DNA of 60,000 bases from Hydractinia symbiolongicarpus (lineage: Eukaryota > Cnidaria > Hydrozoa > Anthoathecata > Hydractiniidae). The position numbers and the translations under genes were made by a program. Positions 1 through 31,963 of the stretch are shown one piece after another; the first letter of the stretch is position 1, and each line of letters starts with the position of its first letter. The stretch is from the NCBI RefSeq assembly GCF_029227915.1, contig NC_079889.1, positions 684,001 through 744,000 of the forward strand, read 5' to 3'. Below the pieces are notes generated by a model that worked only from the letters and a program-made list of their open reading frames with translations, searched no databases and was not told where the DNA came from.

Positions 1-1003
1 AATAGGTTTTTTTCGGGTGAAAAACATTCACGAATAAGAAAGAATATATATAATGTCCATCGATGTGTCATTGATTTTTTTGATAACATCGAATTTTACA
101 ATTTCGGCCATAAATTTGCGTGAAAAAACTTTTGCGTTTTGCGGTTTTGAAATTTCTAAACGCAAAAGACGCGAAAGTTTCTGCCCCCAAAAGTTTCAGC
201 CATTAAAGTACTCATTACACTCGCCCGTCATTGCCATACTTTCAGTTAGAGTGACCTGCTCTCAGTTGGATATGACGACACGTATATAAACCTTACACCT
301 ACTGACGTCATCTAGATAAGCTATTTGCGCATGTCGTTAATCGAAAATTACGGATTGGGTTCAAATCCTATCAGTCGTGAGGAATACAGTAATCTCTCTA
401 ATTATCGATTGGTTCAAAAATAAAAGTCTTTTTTTTAGTTGTATTTAGGGTACTTAGTTGTTACATTAAAGCCAGGCTTTTTTGAGTCTGTAAGCAAGGT
501 CACTTTTTTTCCATTAATGGGAAGGACACTCAATTGAGAGGAAGGGAGAAAAAAAGCGCGCTTGTGTGAATTAAGTAGAAAAAATAACCTTTTTTCACAC
601 GACTCTATTTATGCTTAAGATGGTAACTTTCAGACAATAAAAAAATGAGCTTTTCTTTTTTCTTTTTTTCTTCATTTTTCTTTATATTACTTTCTTTATT
701 ACTTTTCTTTTTAACTTTCCTCCGAAATAATTTTCGGCATTTACTGGTGACCATTGCATCTGACTGGAACCAGGATAAAATATCTGGCCCGCTTATCTTC
801 CTCAGTTTTTATTTTTTACTTATTCTAACCTTTTGCAGTACCTCCCTCTGTTTGTATTCTGGGGCAATTCTCACCTTTCATGTTGTTTCAGTGTCAGAGT
901 TAGCACGCGGGGCAATAGCTACCCCTTTCTTTTAACTGTTTTTAAAATTTTTTTTGGAAATTAAGCCTGTGGAATCGTCTGTATTTCGAGAGCATTCACA
1001 AAA
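1..1003. other. Non-genic stretch, nothing recognised
   Basis: AT-rich sequence with T-rich runs (for example around 650-720). The reading frames are low-complexity and I recognise no exon, RNA gene or element. Confidence 0.6.
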
Positions 1004-1007
1004 TCGC

Positions 1008-1290
1008 AAGTGAGTACGTAACGGGAAATTTTAACATCCTTGAGGATTCTATCCTAACGCCTGGCTCTTCCTCGCCTCCGACTGTAACTATGTTAAATTA
1101 CCGTTAGAGATACGTATATCATTGGTCTAACTTGCTTGTCTGCCACACAAGCGGGTTAGCGGTCAGTAGATAGCACCAAATGGGATGACAACATTACATT
1201 TAAAGTGCGCCGGAGTGGGGACTCGAACCTGAAGCTTTATGATTACAAGCCGAATGCGCTACCACAACACCATATCTGCTGTCGTGTAGC
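1008..1290 (-). mobile_element. tRNA-Thr-like SINE, reverse copy
   Basis: On the minus strand the head (about 1290-1205) has an A-box-like GTAGCGCATTCGG, an anticodon-loop-like CTTGTAA (UGU, Thr-like) and a perfect B box GGTTCGAGTCCCC. A body of about 190 bp follows, matching 37345-37545 (for example TCTAACGGTAATTTAACATAGTTACAG-type sequence), and it ends near GTTACGTACTCACTT. The same composite occurs at 37268-37545 on the plus strand, so this is a SINE and not an isolated tRNA gene. Confidence 0.85.
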
Positions 1291-2304
1291 GGATACTTAT
1301 GTCTTCTCAGTGTGGAGAAATTGTACTGGGAATGCTATATTTTTCATTGCGAAGAGTATATATCTGTCAGCTTGCGGAGCGATTTGGTTGAAACATCTAA
1401 ACTAGGAAAAACAGCCGGAATGAAGGGTATAATAAGACAATGATAATCCATAAAAAAAGATTCTCACCCGGTGTATATCTAAATTCTTCATTGCACATTT
1501 GCACATCTGCACTCTTAATGCGTTGATATAAAAAGGCAGCATTGAGTTAAATTTAGATTGCTTTCATTATCATGAAGTATTTCAACAACAAAGTTGCGGT
1601 CGAAACTGTTGATTTAAATTGATCAGAAGTCCAGATTTGCCACAAAAACATATGATATTTTTACGCTTATGACCTTCTGAGGGCGGATTTGATACTGCAG
1701 ATATAAATATACTGACCTTGGTGAAAAGTTAACAAGTTCTCTAGTTATTGTGGTCCTGATATGGACAAGTGATACTTTTATTAGAACTTATTCTATTCTG
1801 AAGGGCATGCTTGACAACACAAGTACAAGGAAATATTTTAATTTAAGATTCTCTTCCTTGAAAATAATTTGTTTACATTTTCAGCTGAAGCCAATTGCAA
1901 CATATTTGCTGCAAACAACGGTGATAAAATGAAGGAAATCAAGTAAATGTTGTTTTGAATTTTAATGACAAAATATGTTGACTGATTGCGAAATGTTTGT
2001 TCTTCATCTATCCCTATCGCACTCCAAATTTCCTCTATTTTAATCCTTAGAATGCAAGTCCGTTTTTTAAAAGACTTTCACAATTTGTATAGATAGGTGA
2101 ATATTTATCATAGCACATCCGTATTTCATTCTCAACAAAGAATGCTTCACCCCAATCAGACCTCTGATCATGACGGGCGAGTATAATGCGTGTAAGTCTT
2201 ATTTGTAGAAGAACTACTTTGTTCATCACTAACATACTGCCTGGCAGTGAGCAGAATTCGATCCACGGTCCCCAGAAAAGATTTGATTTGTCATTTATGG
2301 CTAA
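1291..2304. other. Non-genic stretch, nothing recognised
   Basis: AT-rich with no convincing coding frame. A B-box-like string on the minus strand near 2250 (GGATCGAATTC) lacks a matching A box. Confidence 0.5.
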
Positions 2305-2945
2305 GATCTACAATCCCGGGTGGAATCTCAAAGCTCATAACCAAAAGCAATAGAAAAAGCCGTGTTTATAAGTAACACGCATGTTCCATGAAAAGTAGTC
2401 CTCATATTTTGCAAAAATATAAAAAGTAGTAGAAAAATGTGTTACAAAGAGAATAAATTGTACTACGGTACTAAAATGAACTAATAGTTTTGTGACAGGC
2501 CATTTCTGGTTAGTTCTCGAAATGTCCGCTGCAAAATACCGGTTAGGTAATTTTCCATTGCTTTTGGTTATGAGCTTTGAGATTCCACCCGGGATTGTAG
2601 ATCTAGATTACTAAATTTTTAAGGAGAATAAATTTTTGCAAACGTCAGGACGCCACAAACTCCTCGATTTTATCATCTTTTCAAATCCTGGAGCAAATTG
2701 TTTCCTAACGCGGGAATTTTGCAAAGTGCAGCCAGCGTAATTTCAACAATTGGTACTCGGTCTATACCCTTGGCAAAGGAAAATTACCTAACCGGTATTT
2801 TGCAGCGGACATTTTGAGAACTAACCAGAAATGGCCTGTCACAAAACTATTAGTTCATTTTAGTACCGTAGTACAATTTATTCTCTTTGTAACACATTTT
2901 TCTACTACTTTTTATATTTTTGCAAAATATGAGGACTACTTTTCA
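2305..2945. repeat. Composite element with two interleaved inverted repeats
   Basis: Pair 1: about 53 bp at 2305-2357 (CTACAATCCCGGGTGGAATC...) inverted at 2551-2603. Pair 2: 168 bp at 2389-2556 inverted at 2778-2945 with essentially one mismatch (TCTCGAAATG versus its partner). The pairs interleave: pair 2's left arm lies inside pair 1, and its right arm lies beyond it. The loop of pair 2 is about 221 bp. No transposase frame is present. This looks like two foldback/MITE insertions or a partially duplicated one. Confidence 0.9.
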
Positions 2946-3438
2946 TAACAACCCACTCCTGAAAGATTATAACAGTCCTACTGTTTTTGCCCGATCTCCG
3001 ACCGTATATATACGTAGTCTAAGGGTTGAACCTACCACATTTCAAGCCAAATTTTAATTTAATAATCACAAATATGCGCGTTTCTGCCTCTTTTGAATGG
3101 TTTATTCCTCACTAACACGCAAAGTATTCTTCGCAAAATTGTAGGGTCATTCTCGAAACGCAAAAATGTTTTTTAGTTCAACAAAATCACTTTTATCATA
3201 CATTTTTGAGCGGATTTTATGTGGACTATACAGAGTAACATGCTCTGTAAAAACAAAAAAAAGTTTCTTTTTCTTTTTTCCAACATTTAACATCTCGCTA
3301 ATATCTCATTTTTTTGTATCTCCCTAATATCCTAATTTCTTTGTTGTTTGTTAAACTAGTTTAGTTCTTTCTCTTGTTGGTGTCTAGAAACATCCAAGGT
3401 AAAGTCATGACAAAGTTAAGGTTGCTAACTACTGCAGG
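2946..3438. other. Non-genic stretch, nothing recognised
   Basis: AT-rich sequence between the inverted-repeat element and the Tigger-like element; no supported feature. Confidence 0.5.
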
Positions 3439-3440
3439 TA

Positions 3441-4155
3441 CAGTTGACTCTCTCTATCTCGAACTCGCAAGGGACCAGAAAATTTGTTCGAGATAGAGAA
3501 AGTTTGAGATAGAGAAAAATTGACAAAAATTGGATTTTTTCGTAAAAACCGTATTTTTAACCTTCAGTGTATCGGGAGTTGTCTATCTGCTCATAATCAC
3601 AGCCTCGAACCTTTTTCGAACCAGACGCGGTTTTTTGTTCTTCCAAGCTTTGTAGGATCTTATGTTTTTTTTTCATCCAAGTTGAAATTGTATTTTTGGG
3701 GATCCCGTATTTTTCTGCTGCCTCCTTGTTTGACATTCCTTTCTCGATTTCCCGAATTATTTGACATTTTTGAATTAAAGAAACGTTATTGAGTTTTCTT
3801 TTTAAAGCCGACATCTTCACCTCAAGAAGGTTTCTGGTTCAAAACACTGTAAACAATGTTTTGTGAGTGACTTTAGAATTCGAACGTCAAACATTTTCGT
3901 TCGAAAATGGAACATTTTAATTCGATTTTTAGTGTAAATAGGTTCTTAAATCCGGAAAATTCGAGATAGAGAGAGAAACAGTCAGACGGGACCGAGATTT
4001 TGGTTCGAGATAGAGAGGTATTCGAGATAGAGAGGTTCGAGATAAAGAGAGGAAAATAGCTTAGAGCCTACACAAATGTCCAAGGGACCGAGACTTTGGT
4101 TCGAGATAGAGAGATGTTCGAGATAGAGGGTAGTCGAGATAGAGAGAGTCAACTG
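3441..4155 (-). mobile_element. Tigger/pogo-like DNA transposon, internally deleted (715 bp)
   Basis: The termini are inverted copies starting CAGTTGACTCTCTCTATCTC, flanked by TA dinucleotides at 3439-3440 and 4156-4157, as expected for a Tc1/mariner-superfamily target duplication. Subterminal TTCGAGATAGAGA-type strings are repeated several times, especially at 3965-4145. At 715 bp it is far shorter than an autonomous copy and lacks a DDE catalytic region. Confidence 0.9.
3557..3820 (-). pseudogene. Tigger-like transposase N-terminal fragment (CENP-B-type HTH), 87 codons
   Basis: The translated frame contains a psq/CENP-B N-terminal helix-turn-helix: KRKLNNVSLIQKCQIIREIE, then GMSNKEAAEKYGIPKNTIST, then WMKKK (residues about 7-51). 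Past about residue 65 the similarity fades and the frame stops, so the second HTH and DDE nuclease domain are missing. The DNA-binding module is uninterrupted. It lies inside the 715-bp element, reading from the 4155 end. Confidence 0.85.
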
Positions 4156-4230
4156 TATATTACAATTGACCACCCTCGTCCCCAGGCTTTTTCCTGCACC
4201 AAAAATTTGTGTTGTGGTCAAATCTATTCC
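4156..4230 (+). repeat. CCTCGTCCCCAGG-family fragment
   Basis: CACCCTCGTCCCCAGGCTTTTT at about 4170 (core CCTCGTCCCCAGG) matches the motif at 35597 and the variants near 35488 and 38400. Boundaries are not clear. Confidence 0.5.
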
Positions 4231-4491
4231 AGTGTCATCACATGATTCGGTTATGGCGCTCGAACAACGGGGCTGTTTGCCCGCTTGTAGCCCAGTTCCT
4301 TCCGGTACCCATATTTGAAGATTTAACTTTCGCACAGCAAAAAATGAATATAATTTCGCAAATGTCTATCTAAATATCTAAATAAAATTTCCAAATAAGA
4401 AATAAAAACACTTTTTGTTTTCAAAATTTTATAAACATATTCGGTTCTCCAATTAACTGTTAGATAATTAATAAATTAGATTTGTATTGCC

Positions 4492-4642
4492 CTCCAAAGG
4501 TGACTTTCTCCAAAGGTGGCTGTCTCAAGGGGTGGCCGTCTTCGGAGGTGGCTGTATTCAGAGGTGGCTGTCTCCAGAGGTGGCTGTCTCCAGAGGTGGC
4601 TGTCTCCAGAGGTGGCTGTCTTTAAAGGTGGCTGTCTCCAGA
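4492..4642 (+). repeat. 18-bp tandem repeat, about 8 units
   Basis: The unit GAGGTGGCTGTCTCCAGA repeats with small variants (CTTCGG, TATTCA, TTTAAA spacers). The open frames across it are a consequence of the 18-bp period and are not taken as coding. Confidence 0.92.
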
Positions 4643-4742
4643 GAATTCTAGCATATATTTTCCCTACTTTCGTTATACCAATTAATCGTGTTCAAATCTT
4701 TCTTCGTCGCAGCTCTGAAAAAAATTGGAAACGAGTTTTATA

Positions 4743-5502
4743 AGAGAGTGATAACGTAAGCTAAATTTTCTCTACAAGCCACTCTCAGCTTTAAGTTGAT
4801 CACAATTATACACGAGTTGATAGATACCTTCAAGCTAGAAGCTGATTGACACTATTTCTTAAAATTTAGTATTTGTCTAATGGATAAGGTGTATCTAATG
4901 GTCCGATTGCGTGGGAAATTTCTTCCCGGTTTAAAACAACCCAAGTAACGAGATCCTAAAATATCCTTTAAAATGATGTGAGAAGCAATGTTTACGTATT
5001 TTTAAGATTCGTAAACTTTTAATGCTTAAGTCAACTACCGCTAATATTTTTAGTAAATCCAAATCAGTGTCGACTTTATTGCTAAAAACCCAACCCTTCA
5101 ATATTTGATTAACTTAAACAAGGATTTGAACGGTTATGAAGTATACGATTAATAGTTAGGTTATTTAACGTAAAACATTTAGAATGGGAAGCATTATTAT
5201 CTATATTCCTTTTTCGACTTCAATCCAAGCTATACCGTAACTCCAAGGGTAATTTTTCACAATGACTGCATGTTAGCTACTGAAATGAAATTGTCCATAG
5301 GTTAGATATTTTATTTAAGTATCTTAAAAAAGGGAAAGTAAAATCTTATTGGCAACAGACGGTGTGTAGTTGAGACTGTTCGCTTGCAAAGTTATAACTC
5401 GGTAGGAAGCAAAGTCGTTTGGGGTTGGGGTGTTGGCAAGTCTTACCGCACCCTTTCCTTAGAAAATTTTTTGCAAATTTATGAATTTATATGATATAAT
5501 GA
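4743..5502. other. Non-genic stretch, nothing recognised
   Basis: AT-rich unique-looking sequence; no exon signal or repeat boundary that I can support. Confidence 0.5.
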
Positions 5503-5613
5503 TGTCATCTATGTTATAATGCCCGTATACGTATGTCTGTCTGTCTGACACGCAAAATGGTAGCTTGGCTGCGACGGGCGAACCCGTGGATTTTCCACGG
5601 GTTAACGACTAGT
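5503..5613 (+). repeat. CCCGTGG/CCACGGG hairpin-type dispersed repeat
   Basis: From TGTTATAATGCCCGTATACG through (TCTG)n and GACACGCAAAATGGTAGC to a terminal hairpin CCCGTGGATTTTCCACGGG and GACTAGT. An inverted copy lies at 34712-34838 and a diverged one at 22388-22501. Confidence 0.82.
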
Positions 5614-6354
5614 ATAAGTATATTATTGATTGCGATCGCAATGAAAAAAAAAAAATTCGCAGATTATTAAGCGAAGGGAGAGGGGCAGTGAGGGGAATGT
5701 TCCGTTTGCCCTTAGGGGCCTGACTTATGAGAATACTTGTGTTGATAGTGACACTATGTTAACAAAGGTTATGACTGTTGATATTAATATGTTGTCTCCA
5801 TAATATAGACTGTAAACAATAGCGAATGTTCTTGGTGGGGCCTCAAGTGGTTGTGCAGTTGTGTTGATATCCAGTTGTGTTATTGTGTTACGGATCAAGT
5901 TGTGTTGTTGTTTTCCTGCTGGTTGTGTTTGTGATACCGCTGAGTAATCAAGTGAGACAATCAAAGTAAGTCATTATTGTTAATTAACAATGGCAACCAA
6001 TTATGAACCACGAAAAAAACTTAAGTCATCAAAAAGTCTTGTACCCGCTGAGCTATCTCCTTCCGCAAATCATGTTTCAACTGCAAATAGGATCATCATA
6101 AACATCTCGATTCATAAATCATATGTATAGTTTCCATAACAACAGAGCGGGATGATTTACGACGTAACAACCTTCCGAAGCAAAGGGGAAAAGGCTGACT
6201 ACGAATGCGAAACTGACAATATTGTTCTTTGCGTTGATAGATGGCCAAGGCCTCCGCGTCAAAGAGACCCGATTATTTACCTATGTGAATAGTTGATGTA
6301 AGCAATAAAAATTTTTGCAAGTTAATGTTTTTGAATTTCATTTTCTTAAAATAC

Positions 6355-6797
6355 AGTTAAATCCCAGTAACTGGAATGTCAGTTAACTCGTAATTTTATT
6401 ATCTCGTGTTGTTATTTACGCGGTCTCTTATACTCATGTATAAAATCACTCGTTAAATCGAACTTTGGATAACTTAAAATTTTGTTTTCACAAACTGTTT
6501 TTCTGCTAAAAAAAAAGAAAATCAAAAGACTGAAATATTATAAAAAATTAATTTTCTTTTCTGTCATCAATTCTCAACAGTGAAGAGATGTAAAGACACA
6601 CACAAACAGCTTTCAGTGAATACTATTTTGTAATACTTTGCAACATTATAAAATATTGTCTGAAAAGGATCGCCTTAATTTGCACCAGTCCTCATTTTTG
6701 TCTATAAGTTCGATTTAACAGGAGCTCTGCGCTTCAATTGAACTTTCAAACTATTTTCTCTTGTCCCTTGGAGGTTCCAGTTACCGGGAGTTATTTG
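6355..6797. mobile_element. Possible pogo/Tigger-type MITE
   Basis: The left end TACAGTTAAATCCCAGTAAC and the right end AGGTTCCAGTTACCGGGAGT are approximate inverses (shared CCAGTAACTGGAA-like core). Both ends carry the GTTAAATCGAAC / GTTCGATTTAAC pair further in (about 6451 and 6706). No transposase frame is seen. Confidence 0.5.
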
Positions 6798-6799
6798 AA

Positions 6800-8072
6800 C
6801 ATATATAAAGCAACATGAAAAAACAAATTCAAAACAGAAGCACTTGTGAGAAGTAACTTGTGCAGGAAATAACACAACGCAGATCTCTTGTTTATGTGGA
6901 GTAATAATTGAAACATTTTTGTTTGCCTTCAGAAACATTTCCACGTCATGAGAATTTGTTGATTTTCAAGTTTTCCTCCCTCTTTTACCCGCTCTCCATA
7001 GTCTGATCTTTTAAAAAAAGATTAAAAGAGTTGGGATGTTTGGAGAATATAAGCAATCTTGTACCCAAACTACTTTTTTTTAACGATGAAACGTCACTAA
7101 AAGGCGAGGATGTCAATGTTGTGTTTACTGATGACGACATCTTCTTTATTTCAAAGTAGTAGCTTAAGAGATTCTTCAATATGGCGTCATTTTTAAATGG
7201 ACAATGAAAACAATCAATATTAGTTGCCACGGTTACCGATGTTTCTAATCACGTTTAAATCGATATTCGATAATAAAATTTTGTAAAAGATAAAATGATA
7301 CCGAAACTGGATAACAAAATAATATGATAATGGGAGAATGTCCAACGTGGAAGATTTTAATAAAATAATGGTCTAAAAGTCATCAAAGGGCTATTGAAAA
7401 AAAATTCCCAATATGGTTTTATTAGTGCGGTGGAGAGATTGTTTAATAAATAAAGGCTACACCATAGACAAATAAATTGAATATTTCTAGATATTTTTTT
7501 AATGTCTTATTTTTTAATCCTAAAATCAAAATAACAGAAACACTTTTACAATGTATTTTTAGTTAGTAAAAGTTTGTTAAATCTCGTATAACAAATTTCA
7601 CCCTAAAATGTATTGAACAGAAAATAAACTTTGTTTTTTTACGGAAGTGGCGTCCCATTACTTGATCTTTTGGTCGCACCGTTGGTTCAACGTTGGATTT
7701 CATACCATGTTTCCCATCACGCTCCCTTGCAGCAACTATTTTATGTGAAATTTAATGATATAAATGATTTTAATTTCAATAAAGCTAAATAAATCTTATG
7801 ATATTATTTCTCCTAAATATTTTGACACATTGGAAAGCTACGATATTGTTATGTCACGTGCTTGTTGTAGTGACATCACATACCATCCCACATTGAGCAA
7901 TCACTTTCGTGGAGGCGTAGCGTTGAACAGATTGGTTTGCAAATTCCACCCCTAAAATAGAAAGACCAAAATAAATTTTTTAATACCCTTTATTCAACGC
8001 TAGCTGCCTCTTATGTTTAAGCCAAGTATTTGTTACTAGTTTGGCTGTTATTTATAATATATACATACCAAT
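6800..8072. other. Upstream region of the LIM-domain gene
   Basis: AT-rich; if exon 1 at 8073 is right, its promoter and 5' UTR lie here. I see no strong TATA or CpG-rich element. TTTATAATATATA at 8051-8063 is too close to the ATG to be a convincing TATA box. Confidence 0.35.
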
Positions 8073-27872
<19,800 letters not shown>

Positions 27873-28093
27873 GCGTGACCATAGATATATTTTATTAATT
27901 ATTTTGTTTCAACATCTGTTGAGAGACTAATCCTAATGTGATGTCATTGACGTGACAAGCTCATACGTTAATGACACATGGGCGCTGCAAATTGAAAATG
28001 TGACGTCAGACACATGTATATCGTTAGGGCTGTGGTTCCGTCTATAGTAAATTGGTTGTACGTTGGACCGAAAAATTATATATATAATTATAT

Positions 28094-28099
28094 AATAAA
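28094..28099 (+). promoter_or_regulatory. Candidate polyadenylation signal of the LIM-domain gene
   Basis: An AATAAA hexamer lies about 220 bp past the stop codon of the EPLIN-like gene, which would give a short 3' UTR. Further AATAAA-like hexamers occur near 28980 and 29326, so longer 3' UTRs are possible. Confidence 0.5.
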
Positions 28100-28109
28100 T
28101 AGCCCCTAA

Positions 28110-29637
28110 ACATAGTAAAGTATCAAATCGCTACATTTTAAATAACTTTTGTAATAGTGTGTCTGGGTTTCTTTATTAATTTTAAGTGCTCCTGAAGCCA
28201 ACATGAGCCGGATTGTTTTTTTCAACAACCGGACTAGAGAGTCAGCCGTATAATCTTTCTTTTGAGTCTGTGTGTAACATGGCGTATATTTCTCAGAGAG
28301 AATTTTTAACAACGTAAAGAACTAGTTTTTGTTTAGTGTTGTCTATTATGTTGCAGCTGTTACAGCCTTAGGTGATTATATATATTAATTGATGCAAAAA
28401 TATTACTACTTTGAATATAGGAACCAATTGGGTGAAGTTTATGAGCGAACTTTGCAAGTATTAAAGAAAAGTTTTTGTTGCGAGAGGTAATTGTCATAGA
28501 TAAAATCTTGAGTACTGAAATTAACCATGGTAAGTCTGTCAACGTATCCATGGTCAACAGCACTAAAAATGTGAAAGAGTTTGAAAAAGAAGCTTAAGTT
28601 TTTACGTGCTTTTTTGTCTATGGTTGTATATGTTTTTTAAAGCGTTTAAATGTTTGCTTTGTGAGAATCTGATCATTTCTTGAGCGAGGTATTGTGATGT
28701 GTAAGTTCGCCATAATGTATACGCACCTTTACTTAATTAAAGCTTACTTTACTCTTGAACATTTTTTGGGAGTAAAAAGTTTGTAGTATAAATCTACCTG
28801 TAGAAATTTGTACCATTCTAGCATTTTTTAAGAGTTCAAAGTTTGCATGTTTGTTTATTAAACTGTTTTTGTGCAACCAAAATTCATAATGTAATTTTAG
28901 GCGCGTGATTTCGTGAGAAGAGAATCGGAAATGTTGGGGCAATTCTAGGCATAATTGATTGCACCCATGTTCAGCCTGCAATAAAGTAAAAGTTAAATAA
29001 ACCCCCTGACTTTTTTATATTTTGACTTTTAGATTTCTTTCTGTTACTCTATTGATAAGTTACCTTTTCCTATAATACAAGCTTTGAACTAGATGTTGCC
29101 AGTGAGATTTAGGTTTCGGAGCTTATCTAACAGTGGTGTGATGCCTCCTACTGCTGATATAGCCATGTTATAATTAGCTTGCTAAATATTTAAATTATGT
29201 TGATTAGTTTATAGTGATTTTAACTTGATTTTTCTTTTATGTTGTAAAACTAAATTGTTTTTTTGTTTGTTTTAAAAATGGTGCTTTTAATAGTTTTTTT
29301 AGTATTTTTCAATGATGGAAACAAGAAAATAAATGCGATGTTTTTACGTAAACCAATTTAAAAATTTTCCGTTTCGTCTCTTGGAAGTGATAGAGTTACT
29401 CCGAGAACAAGGCGCATTTGTCTCAAAAAAACCACCCCGAGACAAAAAAATACTGGGTTAGTGTCCAGCGGGGTTAAGTCTACTACTCCCCATCCTTCCC
29501 TTGAAAAACTCCGCCCCTCAAATATTCGGGCGCACATTTAAGCACACATGAACTTAGTGTTTTACCATAATGTTGCTCAAAATGTTGATGAAAATGTTGA
29601 CGAGAATGTTGATCGATTTGCCCTGGGCTTAAAATTA
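28110..29637. other. Intergenic or long 3' UTR sequence, nothing else recognised
   Basis: AT-rich and T-rich on the plus strand, which would fit an extended 3' UTR of the LIM-domain gene. No coding exon is recognised. Confidence 0.4.
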
Positions 29638-29960
29638 CAGTTGACTCTCCCTAATTCGAATTCGCACGGGGAAAGATTTGTTCGAACTAGGAGAGATTTG
29701 AATTATAGAAAGTCTCTGTAATTCGAACTTTCAGCTTCGAAGAGTGAAAATTCGAATTACAGAGAGAAATTACGTTAATTTCAAAATCAAGAAAAACATA
29801 ATTCAAGTTTCATTCAATCTTTATTTTCATAGTTTACACAAAAAAGATACTCTATTTCAAAAATTGTTGAATATGTGATTGCTTTACATTTTTCACCGCC
29901 ATTAGTTCGACTTTCGTGTAAGTCACTAAAGTCGAAAACCAACAGCCGTTTCGTAGCCCC
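29638..29960. mobile_element. Tigger/pogo-like transposon end (solo terminus with relic interior)
   Basis: CAGTTGACTCTCCCTAATTC after a TA matches the terminus of the 3441-4155 element, with TTCGAACT/AATTCGAA subterminal repeats in place of the GAGATAGAG strings. About 40 bp near 29908-29950 (CGACTTTCGTGTAAGTCACT) is repeated inverted at about 40512-40558, so both come from related copies. No second terminus was found nearby. Confidence 0.65.
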
Positions 29961-31800
29961 TAAACACACAGGAAACAGTCCGTCATTAACACTGGGCTGA
30001 GTGCTTAGTACAGGTATAGATTGTCACACATTCGCTATAGGTGTAACACATTTTTCCAAAAATACTATATTTATACGAACTTCGGCGTAAATTAAAACAG
30101 GAAACAGTGTTTTATTATCTTGTGCAACTAAAACAATCACTTAACAATTTTATTTAGTGGAAAAGTTTTTTAACCGTGGAATATCGAGTGAACCGCACAG
30201 AAAATACATATAGTGTTTTGGCTCTAATTGTTGTTTTGAAAAATAACTTGCCCACAACTTCAGCTGAAATAAAAACACATTTCACAACCCGTTATTATCT
30301 GGCCATAGGAAAAGTCAGTCAACCTTTTTATTTTTTTAGCGGAATATGTTTTCGTGGAAGTTTAAAAATTAGTCGTAACACCGGGTGATAAGCGTTCAGT
30401 ATATACAGGTCAACCATGTCGCACAAGCGCTTAGGCGTAATACCCTTTTTAATCGCAAGTTAAATAGTAGTTTGAATACAGGAAACAGCCTGTCATTTAA
30501 CCCGTCCAGTCAAAAAAATACTCAACAATTTTATTTTGCGGAATAAGTTTTCATAACAGTAATAAATGCTCATTTAACATAAGATTACTATAAACTTTCG
30601 AAAGTTAGGCCAAAATTTGCGAAAGTTTATTTTCTTAACCAAGCCTACATGTTTTTTTTAATAAGCATGACATACGCATCCGCAGGCTTTAATTTGGTCA
30701 TAGCATATACTTAGCATTAAGTGAAGCCTAATAAAATATTTTGAACTTTTATGCTTTTTGATTCGTGAGGAGTTTTTCTTGACAACAATACAGTTTAAAT
30801 TTTCTCATCTACAGCGTTACTGACCGAAAGCTTCCTAGTGTAAATATATTAAAAATATTCTAAGCGATAAAATGCATACATCAACTTGGAAATCAAGCTT
30901 CTAGCGGAAAAACAATCGAAATCAAAAAGTTGATTTTTATGAACTTTTAAAATTTCAAGTTAGATGTGTTGAATCTTTTTTCCATTAAGTAAATTTTAAG
31001 GCTGGAAAAGCACTTTTTATAAGAATTTTCGAATTTCAATTGCTTATAAAAACATGTACTTTGGTTGGCGATAAAAAATCTCATAATAATTCGCGAGTTC
31101 CTGAATTTAGTTTTTGGAGACACTGATTAAAATTTGTTGACCCAATTTTAAAATCAACTCGAAAGTCAGGCTAATGTCGGAGATATTTTACAAAGCGTAA
31201 AAGTGAAAGTGTGGCCATCTTGGGGATCGGTAGCTCAGTTGAGGATTTTTGAAGCTCAAGTCACTGCCCTAAACACTGTACAGCCGCCTATGCAGTCCTT
31301 CCTTAAATTTTATTAAAAACTTCGTATCACCCGACATTCGCGTGAAAATTTAAAATGAGGCATATTTGTAAGCAAATAATGGCTATATCAACCTCCTTTG
31401 TTGATGAAGTTCCGTAATAACGGCTCAGGGGCAACAAGACCCTGGGAACTAGGCTGGCTTAATATGAGGCAGCAAATGGTTTCCAATGACCGCAGAAGCC
31501 TATTTCAATAAAACGTTAGTACAATTTTTTACTTTATCATAAATTAGTCGTAGACTCACTTGCGATCGCATAAAACCTTGTTTCACTTATTTTCCGGTTT
31601 TAAAATACAGATACAGTGGAAAATACACAAAAGTATAAAAAGATTTCTTCGTAAAGAAAGAACTCCACTAAAGATTTCTTCGTAAAGAACTAAATACATC
31701 AATTATTTAGGAATAAATTCTTACAATGACAACGGTTAAAAAGACAAAATTCATGACTAGTACGGTTTTAAAAGTAAATGATCGTTATTTCATATACTTG
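29961..31800. other. Non-genic stretch with minor repeats
   Basis: AT-rich; AAAGATTTCTTCGTAAAGAA is repeated near 31639 and 31672. No gene is recognised. Confidence 0.45.
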
Positions 31801-31824
31801 ACTTCGTGCAATCTGAAATTATGG

Positions 31825-31830
31825 TTTATT
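31825..31830 (-). promoter_or_regulatory. Candidate polyadenylation signal of the NPC2-like gene
   Basis: TTTATT on the plus strand reads AATAAA on the minus strand, about 135 bp beyond the stop codon, a normal distance for a short 3' UTR. Confidence 0.55.
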
Positions 31831-31963
31831 TGGTCTTTAAAAGAAAAACTGACGAGCTTAAGATGGCGAAAAAAGACATCGTAAGAAATACTTTACATAT
31901 CACATACATCTTTTACATCGTACAAAAATTTAACACGGTCATAATTTCAACGAATTTGTTAGA

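Noticed and set aside
3982-4335. 117-codon minus-strand frame with YLEHLSISNQ repeats
   Set aside because: It arises from the repeated GAGATAGAG subterminal strings of the Tigger-like element.
4516-4743. Repetitive open frame with RGG/RWLSPEVA-type peptide repeats
   Set aside because: A by-product of the 18-bp tandem repeat, whose period keeps the frame open.
31225-31300. A-box-like GGTAGCTCAGTTG suggesting a tRNA gene
   Set aside because: No B box or foldable stems follow.
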